In this document: in pieces, positions 56,775 to 64,000 of the stretch
Position numbering within the stretch: position 1 is the stretch's first letter
Layout of the letters: each line of letters starts with the position of its first letter
Assembly (NCBI RefSeq): GCF_020283565.1
Contig: NC_060065.1
Span: 17,770,866 to 17,834,865 of the forward strand
Length of the DNA stretch: 64,000 bases
DNA from: Trifolium pratense
Taxonomy: Eukaryota; Streptophyta; Magnoliopsida; Fabales; Fabaceae
Direction of reading: 5' to 3'
Notes under the pieces: generated by a model
The model's input: the letters and a program-made list of their open reading frames with translations, nothing else
Database searches by the model: none
Told to the model about the DNA's origin: nothing
Made by a program: the position numbers and the translations under genes

Positions 56775-57053
56775 TAAAGAGGAAGATATTGTTGTTTGAG
56801 AGATTATGTGAGAAAATATAGGGATACGAATTACCTTCTTGAAGATTTAGTTGAGAAATATAAGATAAATTTAGTAGAATATGTTTTTTTTTTCAAAAAA
56901 AAAAAATACTATGAAAATTAGAAGGTCGGCCATCGGACAATGTAGGTTTTTGCTTATCGGTTCGGGCTAAGCGGGCCGGACTGGGCCGACCCCTTTATTT
57001 GACCGGGCCCCTCTAGGCCGGGCCAGGCCGGGCCGGCCCCTTTGACAGCTCTA
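56775..57053 (-). mobile_element. Truncated hAT-like copy, head-to-head with the next element
   Basis: Its right end, complemented, reads TAGAGCTGTCAAAGGGGCC, the same terminus as the full element at 57090. The sequence mirrors 57090-57390 closely (for example GGATACGAATTACCTTCTTG against CAAGAAGGTAATTCGTATCC). The other end is missing. Confidence 0.8.
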
Positions 57054-57089
57054 CATAGGATAATGAATGAGGAGATTATTATGAATGAG

Positions 57090-57993
57090 TAGAGCTGTCA
57101 AAGGGGCCGGCCCGGTCCGGCCTGGCCCGACCTTGAGGGGCCCGGTCAAATAAAGGGCCGGCCCAACCCGGCCCGTTAACTTCATGGTCCGGCCCGCTTA
57201 GCCCGACCCGATAAGCAAAAGCCTACATGGCCCGATGGGCCGGCCCACTAATTTTCATAATTTTTTTTTTTGAAAAAAAATATTGTACTAAATTTATGTT
57301 ATATTTCTCAACTAAATCTTCAAGAAGGTAATTCGTATCCCTATATTTTCTCACATAATCTCCCAAACAACAATATCTTCCTCTTTATCCTCATCAAACA
57401 AACAAACAAATCTCTAACAAATAATCTCATTCTAATCCAATAAGTTTTTTGTCATATTATTCTTATTACTACAAAAAAAAATTCCAAGTTTTATATCTTT
57501 CATTCATCCATTGTAATTTAAGTAAAAAAAACAAAAATATAGAAAGAATATAAAATAAATACAATAAAAATGTGATAGGTTTAAAATAACCATATTCCAA
57601 GTTTTATATCCTTCATTGTAATTGCACAAAAAAAAATATAAAATGATGATATGCTTAAAAATATGAATAAAACAGATTATAGATAGGAACAAAACACAAA
57701 TAATAAAAATAAAACAACAAAAATAAAATAAAAAATTATATATAAATTTATGTATAAAAATAGGACCAAAATATAACAATAAAAAGATTATAAATTATTT
57801 TAAAATAATTTTTTAAATTCTTTAAGGGGCCGGCCCAAAAGCCTGTGGGCCGGCCCATGACGGCCCATGAAAAAGCCTGACCCGATAAGGTCCGGCCTGA
57901 TAAGGCCCGGCCCCCTTTTTATGAAGTCCGGCTCGTGTAAAAGGATAGTGCTAATGGGCCGGCCCGATAGCCCGTCCCTTTTTGACAGCTCTA
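57090..57993 (+). mobile_element. hAT-type non-autonomous element, 904 bp, 8 bp TSD
   Basis: The ends are TAGAGCTGTCAAA and its complement TTTTTGACAGCTCTA. TGAATGAG flanks both sides (57082-57089 and 57994-58001). Subterminal regions are rich in GGCCCGGCC-type words at both ends. No transposase is encoded. Confidence 0.87.
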
Positions 57994-58001
57994 TGAATGA
58001 G

Positions 58002-58560
58002 GTTAGTTTTTGAACAATATAAAGTCTTTCACCAATAAATTTAAAAAGTCATAAATAATTGAGTAAAATAAGCAAAAATATAAATAAAAAACATGCTCTA
58101 TAAACATTCATCTTAACCAACAAAATTATTTGTCGTTGGTACCTCCACATCCACCGTAATATTCATTCTATCAAAATTTTGGTGTGCACTGATGCTGCAC
58201 AATGAATGAGTTTTGTATATAATGGATCATAACTTTGTATAAGCCTATGCATATCCGATTAATTTAGTTGTTTTTTTTTTTGTTACAGATTAATTTGTAT
58301 ATTATATTCAACAATCAATCCAACAAATAGATACAAAGTTTTTTTTTTATAAGAAGAGATTATTTTGTATATTACATCCAACAATCAATCCAACAAAAAG
58401 TGAGATGCGAAGATATTTTTTTGAGAAGATCTTTTTTATAAAAAATCTTTTATGAGAAGATTTTTATTTATTTTTTAAATAATGGATCAGAGAAGATTGA
58501 ATTGAATGAGTCTTTAAACTAGTTTATTTAAAAAATACAAAAAAAAAAAAAAAATCCAAT
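58002..58560. other. Gene-free stretch, upstream region of the F-box gene
   Basis: AT-rich. ACATCCAACAATCAATCCAACAAA-type wording occurs twice (58310 and 58377), a small direct repeat. It probably contains distal promoter sequence of the F-box gene. Confidence 0.5.
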
Positions 58561-58568
58561 GCAATTGC

Positions 58569-58576
58569 TATAAATA
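58569..58576 (+). promoter_or_regulatory. Candidate TATA box of the F-box gene
   Basis: TATAAATA in the context TTGCTATAAATACACATG, about 30 bases before the presumed transcript start near 58600. Confidence 0.5.
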
Positions 58577-58599
58577 CACATGAGCTTTAGCGTGCAAAC

Positions 58600-59492
58600 C
58601 GCTGAAACCAGGTTGAGCATGTTAAACCCTAATTTTATAAATATTGAAGTCGCCGCCACCTAAGCACACTCAGAAAGCTGACCACTAGCTTAGGCTTCTC
58701 CAAATTGTCGTACAGTACAGCACACTCCAGCCTGTGTTCAGTTAAAGGTGCAAAAGTACAACCCACTTCCGTTTGAGTGCTCTCTGTTTTCTTGGTTCTG
58801 TGCAAAAAAGTACAATCCACTTCCGTGTTAGAGTATCTGTCTGTGCCAGTTTCCATCTCTGGTATGTTTCTCTCACCACAATCTATTGTATTAATATTTT
58901 TTTTTTCTTCTTAAGGGACAATCTATGTTCTTCTAATTACGATCCACCTTATCAACTTCGAACAATGTTTTTTTGCAATGTGCAAGACCTAAATTTAACA
59001 CCTATCCACTACCTCAATAGAGTAAATCTATCTGGGTTCTTAGGTAACCTTTTTTTTCCTTTGCTTCAAAATAGGAGTCTGAATTTGTGCTATCTTTATT
59101 TGTTGTTTTATTTGAGAGAGATAGACAAAGAAAACTCATTTTAATCAGGCTCTGTTTGGAAGGTGGGTGAGATCGGTAACTGGTTAAATTATCTTATATG
59201 TGTGTTTATCTCTTTCAAAAGTTGACGGTAAATAGCGATAGATAAATAGAGTAAATCTGGAGTCCCAAATTAGAGATCCCTAAAAAGATTTATTGATGGA
59301 ATATTGAACACATGAAATTACGGTTCATGCCTCTTTTCTTATTATTCGCATATCATAGTATCTTGTAATTGTGATCCTAGGTTTTTTCATTTATTAATCA
59401 AATTATGTTTTTAATTTCTAATGCAGATCTTACTTTTCTCGTTAGATTTTGTTGCTTAGTACTTCCATCACTTTGAGTAGTTGGAAGAATAT
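58600..59492 (+). other. 5' untranslated region with a probable intron (F-box gene)
   Basis: An untranslated exon would run to 58861, followed by the donor G|GTATGTTTCT. The acceptor CTAATGCAG at 59426 leaves 66 untranslated bases before the ATG. Leader introns are common in this F-box group. The exon contains an imperfect ~55 bp direct repeat around AAAGTACAA(C/T)CCACTTCCGT. Confidence 0.5.
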
Positions 59493-60713
59493 ATGGCGAC
59501 AACAAATGAGAAGGTATTAAGCCATATACATGAAGATGTTGCCTTCTCTATTTTGTCTAAATTACCTTTAAAATCTCTAAGCCGATTTGCTTGCATTTGT
59601 AAATTATGGGCTCTTTTATTTGAAAACCCTCGTTTTATGGACATGTTACGGAAAAATAAATTGTCTACCCATTCAATGTACAGTGACACTAGTCTTGTCC
59701 TAAAACATTTACTGCCGAAAACTTTTTATGATCAGTTTTGGTATCTGTGTAATGGGGAGAAGTACGACAATAAGGTCAAATTGGATTTGCCTCCTCCTTG
59801 TAAAGACAATTGCCCTGATTTTCACATTCTGGGTTCTGCTATTAATGGTTTTCTCTGTCTCTATGACTTATTGGGAAAAGTTATATTGTGGAATCCAGAA
59901 ACCAATGAATATAAGGTCATTCCTCCTAGACATGTTGAGTCTTCCCTACCTTATAAAGTGATGACAGACTATATTTATTTCACTCTTTGTGGATTTGGTT
60001 ATGACCATGTTGGACATGACTATAAGGTGATTCGACATGTGACATTTCATTCAAAATATTCCACTTACTTTAAAGGTGATACACCGAGAAGTAACTATCT
60101 ATGGCAGATATATAGTCTAAGAAGCAACTCTTGGAGGAATCTTGAAGTGGATATGCCTTTTCGTGATATTTCAATAGGCTTAGAAGGTTCTGAAGTGTAC
60201 TTGAATGGGATGTGCCATTGGATAACGAAAGCATATGATAAATATGTGGTGTCATTTAACTTGAGCACCGAGGTATTCTATACAACACCATTCACCTTAG
60301 ATATGTGTAAAAGTTATGAGATTCTCTGCTCGCAAAGACACTTGTTGGTGTTAAATGGGTCCATTGCATTGATCTCAAACAATTCAAAAGCAATAGAATA
60401 TTTTCATATATTTATTTTGGCTGAATTAGGTGTCAAAGAATCATGGATCAAGCTCTTCACTATTGGACCTTTAGGTTGTATATATCGTCCTATTGGAGTT
60501 GGGAATAAAGTAGATATAATATTCGTAAAAACCAATGACGAACTAATTAGTTTTGACTTAAATAGCCAAGTGATCAAAGAGATTGGTGTTCAAGCATCAA
60601 GACCTTATGGTTGTCAGGTAGCAATTTATAAGAAATGTTCTTTTCGATTGGAGGTTAGCAACTTAAACTTAAAGTATTTCTTAATTGTTTATGTCTTCCA
60701 TGTCTTTGTATAA
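59493..60713 (+). CDS. F-box protein with F-box-associated domain (406 residues)
   Basis: The N-terminal F-box at about residues 10-52 contains IHEDVAFSILSKLPLKSL and CKLWALLFENP and would bind SKP1 in an SCF ubiquitin ligase. A C-terminal F-box-associated (F_box_assoc_1-type) region at about 90-330 would bind the substrate: GSAINGFLCLYD, ILWNPETNEYKVIPP, CGFGYD, YKVIRHV, WRNLEVDMP, VYLNGMCHWI. This group is greatly expanded in legumes, so substrate and phenotype cannot be inferred. I chose the ATG at 59493 because the family begins MATTNEKV-like. A donor-like GAG|GTTAGC at 60651/60652 and an acceptor TTTTTTAG at 60751 could replace the last 19 residues with a short alternative tail ending at a TAG at 60778. 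The frame is intact. Confidence 0.9.
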   Translation: MATTNEKVLSHIHEDVAFSILSKLPLKSLSRFACICKLWALLFENPRFMDMLRKNKLSTHSMYSDTSLVLKHLLPKTFYDQFWYLCNGEKYDNKVKLDLPPPCKDNCPDFHILGSAINGFLCLYDLLGKVILWNPETNEYKVIPPRHVESSLPYKVMTDYIYFTLCGFGYDHVGHDYKVIRHVTFHSKYSTYFKGDTPRSNYLWQIYSLRSNSWRNLEVDMPFRDISIGLEGSEVYLNGMCHWITKAYDKYVVSFNLSTEVFYTTPFTLDMCKSYEILCSQRHLLVLNGSIALISNNSKAIEYFHIFILAELGVKESWIKLFTIGPLGCIYRPIGVGNKVDIIFVKTNDELISFDLNSQVIKEIGVQASRPYGCQVAIYKKCSFRLEVSNLNLKYFLIVYVFHVFV

Positions 60714-60826
60714 TCTTTTATTTTACTTTGATGATATATTTTGTTTTTTTAGAAGGTTTGCTTTCTGCACCTCATTTAGTTATAAACAAAATTGTTTTAT
60801 ATTTTGGTTTAAATATGTTTGTACTC

Positions 60827-60966
60827 GTCCATAAATCTTAGCTCAACTGGTAGAAATGTCGAAATTGTTAGTGTCGGACGTCATGATCGGGATTCGAACC
60901 TCGGTCACTCCACTTTGTGTGTGAGTTTTTAATGGCTTTGCTATTTCGTCTATCAATAAAAAGAAA
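60827..60966 (+). mobile_element. tRNA-derived SINE, ~140 bp
   Basis: Box A-like TTAGCTCAACTGGTAG and box B GGGATTCGAACCTCGG are 50 bases apart, followed by a TTTTTAATGG...AAAAAGAAAA tail. The flanks AAATATGTTTGTACTC and AAATATATTTTTGTGCTC are similar and may be an eroded target duplication. It is not a tRNA gene because the acceptor stem does not pair. Confidence 0.65.
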
Positions 60967-60984
60967 AAAATATATTTTTGTGCT

Positions 60985-62300
60985 CACCTTATTTTGGGAA
61001 CTTCTAAATTTAGTACTTTCTTAATTTTTGTTTTGTTTTTTTGTTTATATAATCTTTTGTTTATATTTAAACTTTTAAATAATTTTTTCAGACATGTTTT
61101 AACCCAATATTTATTATTGAATGTTTCTATTTACTGTATTATTTTATGCTTTTTTTAATGGATAAAATACATGTTTGAACCTCCTTATGTTCTGTTTACA
61201 TGTTATCACGTTTGCTTTATTATCAGAACCTTTGCGCTGATCATTCAACTGGAGCATAAAGCAAATGATTGAAGATATCGATGTCCAAGTGGGGTATTAT
61301 GATTGTCATAGCAACTTGAATACTAAGTTATTGATGTCCAAGTGGAGTATTATGATTGTCATAGCAATTTATCATAAACATTCTTTTTAACCTAAACCTA
61401 AAGATGTTAGTATATTGTTCTAGTTTTTATTTTCAGTGAAGTACCTCCATTATTTTTCCTCAAAAATTATATATAATATACTTGCCATTAACAAAAAACA
61501 TCTTATACATTAATCTATTATTATTATATTATTTGAGAGCCTTTTTTCAAAGCAATGTGTACACATGTCATAAGGAAATGAATTCTCTTCTATGAATGAT
61601 TCGACATTAAATTCTCGTAGCAAATTTATTAAATGGTTGACCGGGTATGGTTATGGTGCATAAACTTCTTCCTTATGCACCATGCATAAACAATGAAAAA
61701 TATTCAACGCACCCCCGATTTACGGCAATAGTTAATATGCATAAGCTTTTTCTTGTGGATTTTACACGTGTAATAATCATAACTGAAGAACTTTCTATTT
61801 TTGCTTGCTCAATTTCGGCCACATTTTATATGCGATTCGATCACCGATTTCAAAAACTAATACCGGAAACATTCATAAAATCGAACGACGATCAAAACCG
61901 TATAAATAACGTTGAGTTTCTTTGATTGTTGAGTGAGAACGAATCGGGTCGACGAACCGGGTCATCGCGACCCGTTTCTTCAGAAAATGGATGAGGAAGA
62001 TGATGAACAGTGACGCACCTCCACACCCACTCTCATTGGCGATGCGTGGGGGCGCGTGCGGTGCCAAGGAGACTCCAAATTTTTTTATTGTTTTTACAGA
62101 AAAATAGTAAATAATTTTCTGGGAATTTTGGGACCAGTTAGGTATAAATAAAATTTTGGGGTATTTTATTTAGGGTATTTTGAATTATTTGGAACTATTG
62201 GGGATACCTCACTCTCTCCGGTTTTATATCGTCTTAAAAATTTAAATTTATTTCACAATTTTTATTAAGGGTTAAATATGTTTTTGGAGAACAACTCTTT
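60985..62300. other. Gene-free stretch with repeat remnants
   Basis: A short direct repeat (GATGTCCAAGTGG and GTATTATGATTGTCATAGCAA) occurs at 61281-61317 and 61334-61372. About 61510-61620 resembles the Helitron 5' region at 51490 (TTTTTCAAAGCAA(T/-)...TGTACAC). About 61640-62060 is LTR-like, with GGTGCATAAACTTCTTCC, GACGAACCGGGTC and GCGTGGGGGCGCGTG. No gene is recognised. Confidence 0.45.
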
Positions 62301-62653
62301 GAAACCATTCCACAGTAAAAATGGTTTCATACCGTTATACACTGAAACCATTAGTCTAGTTAAATGGTTTCATGGCGTTATACACCGAAACCATTATTAT
62401 AGTTAAATGGTTTTATATGAGCATTAGTGCCAAGATGTTATACACTGAAACCATTTGTCTAGTTAAATGGTTTGATACTGTTATACACTGAAACCATTAG
62501 TCTTGTTATTTGGTTTCAAGATGTTATACACTGAAACCATTAGTCTAGTTAAATGGTTTCATAGCGTTATACAATGAAACCATTATTTTAATTAAATGGT
62601 TTCATATGGGCATTAGTGCCAAAATGTTATACACTGAAACCATTGTTATTAAG
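62301..62653. repeat. Minisatellite, seven units of 43 or 60 bp
   Basis: Units begin GAAACCATT and end TTATACACT. Lengths in order are 43, 43, 60, 43, 43, 43, 60, then a partial unit at 62636-62653. The 60 bp units contain an extra GCATTAGTGCCAA(A/G)ATG segment. Each unit carries AAACCATT and AATGGTTT, so each can fold on itself. Divergence between units is low to moderate. Confidence 0.92.
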
Positions 62654-62827
62654 TAAAACATCACATAACCATTTTACAAAACCATGTTACATAAAGCAAA
62701 AAATCATATAAAGCAATTAGGGTTAGTTTAGTTGAGAAAAATTTGGATAGTATGAATGAGATATTGGAATCGATCATTTTTTTATTGTAAAGAAAAAATC
62801 CATATATATATATATATATATATATAT

Positions 62828-63226
62828 GGGGAGGGATCAAATTACACCGGTGTAACATTTGAGTAATGTTACACTGCTCAATAAGGCTTTAAGGAATACA
62901 AATTTTATAAAATCCACCGTTTGATTGAAAGTTTATATCATATAGATCATCTATGTTAGAATTTATAAAAATCTAAAATCGTTTGATATGTTATTGAGAT
63001 CGATCAAGATGAACGGTATTCAATAAAAACACATAAACCATTAATCTTGATTGGTCTCAATAATATACCAAACGATTTTAGATTTTTGTAAAAATTAATA
63101 TGGATGATCTATACGATATAAACTTTCAATCAAACGGTGGATTTTGTAAAATTTGTATTCGTTAAAACGTTATTGAGCGGTATAACATTACTCAAAAGTT
63201 ACACCGGCGTAATTTGATCCCTTCCC
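62828..63226. mobile_element. Fold-back MITE, 399 bp, long TIRs, inserted in a TA repeat
   Basis: The left end is GGGGAGGGATCAAATTACACC and the right end, complemented, is GGGAAGGGATCAAATTACGCC. The two arms of about 170-180 bp are near-complementary along their length, with a short centre around 63025. TATATA tracts flank both ends, so the duplication was probably TA but cannot be separated from the repeat. Confidence 0.8.
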
Positions 63227-63240
<14 letters not shown>

Positions 63241-63267
<27 letters not shown>

Positions 63268-63268
63268 A
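63241..63268. repeat. (TG)n microsatellite beside the TA tract
   Basis: About 12 TG units directly follow the TATATA tract. Confidence 0.9.
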
Positions 63269-63465
63269 ATTAATGTATGAGATTTTATTAATATTGTGAT
63301 TATGATTGATAAAACTTAAAATTAAATTGCATGTTTGACAAATATGCTTTATATATACATGAACCATTGGTTATTATGTTGGGCTTCGAGGGGGTGTATG
63401 ACGAAAATTAATTAAAAATGGATTCTTATAATATATACTTCAAAGGAACAAAAATTATTATTTAA

Positions 63466-64000
63466 TTGGAAACGGGGGGCGCGCTAGAATTTGGGGGGCT
63501 GCGCTAGAAGTTTGAAGGAGGAAAAAAAATTGGGGGCGCGCAAGAAATCTGGAGGAGGAAAAAAAAATTGGGGGGCTCACAAGAAATCTAGAGAGGAAAA
63601 GGAAAAAAAATTTGGGGGGTATGCTAAGCAAATGGGGGGCGCGCAAGTAATGAGGTAGTATATGGGGGGCGTGCGAGTAATAGATTACCTAATTTTGGGC
63701 TTGAGCTGACTTTTGGTGTAGGAAGCAGATATGTTGGGTGTAGGAAGCAAGTTTATGCGCATAAGTTTGGGCTTATGCACCATAACCACACCCCCCATTT
63801 ACTCCACGCACCCCGATATGCCACCCGTTACTCGTGCGCCCCCCATTTACTCGCGTGCCCCCCATTTGCTTAGCACACCCCCAATTTTTTTCCTTTTTCT
63901 CCTCTAGATTTCTTACGAGCCCCCCAGTTTTTTTCCTCTCCCAGATTTCTAGCGCGCCCCCAGTTTTTTTTCCTCCTCCAGATTTCTAGCGCATCCCCCA
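63466..64000. repeat. G-rich fold-back repeat, cut by the window edge
   Basis: The left arm (63472-63682) contains repeated blocks of GGGGGCGCGC(A/T)AGAAATCTGG followed by AGGAGGAAAAAAAA. The right arm (63790-64000) is its complement, in the same block order. The spacer holds GGGCTTATGCACCATAACC. Each arm is itself built of ~45 bp degenerate direct repeats. The right end lies outside the window. The minus-strand frame at 63458-63646 is a by-product of this repeat. Confidence 0.8.

Noticed and set aside
58635..59144. Open frames upstream of the F-box ATG
   Set aside because: They lie in the presumed untranslated leader and its intron and match no family.
60841..60915. Possible tRNA gene (good boxes A and B)
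   Set aside because: There is no acceptor-stem pairing and an A-rich tail follows, so it is a SINE. The same applies to 13146, 35477 and 39105.
62301..62653. Possible CRISPR-like array
   Set aside because: Units are contiguous with no unique spacers, and the genome is a plant. It is a minisatellite.

Overview
The window is nuclear DNA of a flowering plant. Evidence is a 37-exon gene with spliceosomal introns, L1- and RTE-type LINEs, Ty1-copia LTRs, tRNA-derived SINEs, a Helitron, Tourist, hAT and Mutator-type MITEs, an F-box gene of a type abundant in papilionoid legumes, and a DCCxWxGVxC receptor-like protein relic. The repeat types look like a Medicago/Trifolium-type legume, but the species is inferred, not proven.

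Layout. 1-2554: 3' part of a LINE with an open reverse transcriptase/RNase H frame. 2555-5853: repeat remnants. 5854-6960: broken receptor-like protein gene. 6961-10540: LTR-like debris, LINE pieces and two Tourist-type MITEs, one of them inside a LINE piece. 10680-13459: a roughly 1 kb direct duplication of a promoter/leader-like block. 14035-35989: the main gene, a homologue of RPC2 (second-largest subunit of RNA polymerase III). I assembled 37 coding exons that join in one frame of 1,119 residues; introns carry MITEs, a SINE, an antisense RTE LINE and a (TA)49 tract. 36346-37509: two MITEs. 39105-41380: SINE pieces and a 2.1 kb imperfect inverted repeat. 42481-48003: a copia element with near-identical 198 bp LTRs and a decayed interior. 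48232-49885: a 5'-truncated LINE on the minus strand. 50678-51208: tandem repeat and MITE. About 51490-53448: a Helitron carrying a LINE fragment. 54029-56760: LTR-like sequence with a nested MITE. 56775-57993: two head-to-head hAT-like copies. 58569-60713: an F-box gene with a TATA box and probable leader intron. 60827-64000: SINE, a 43/60 bp minisatellite, fold-back MITEs and a G-rich fold-back element cut by the window edge.

The most interesting item is the RPC2 homologue. Its frame is intact across 22 kb and the zinc ribbon and both hybrid-binding lysines are kept. Several nearly invariant catalytic-centre positions are changed: the Glu of the metal-B Glu-Asp pair is Arg, both Arg residues that contact NTP phosphates are Gly, the gating Tyr is Lys, and the Pro-Glu-Gly of the TPEG motif is Arg-Leu-Val. 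This looks like a diverged paralogue that cannot work as an ordinary Pol III subunit, either a neofunctionalised factor or a gene in early decay. Apart from this gene and the F-box gene, almost everything else recognisable is mobile DNA.
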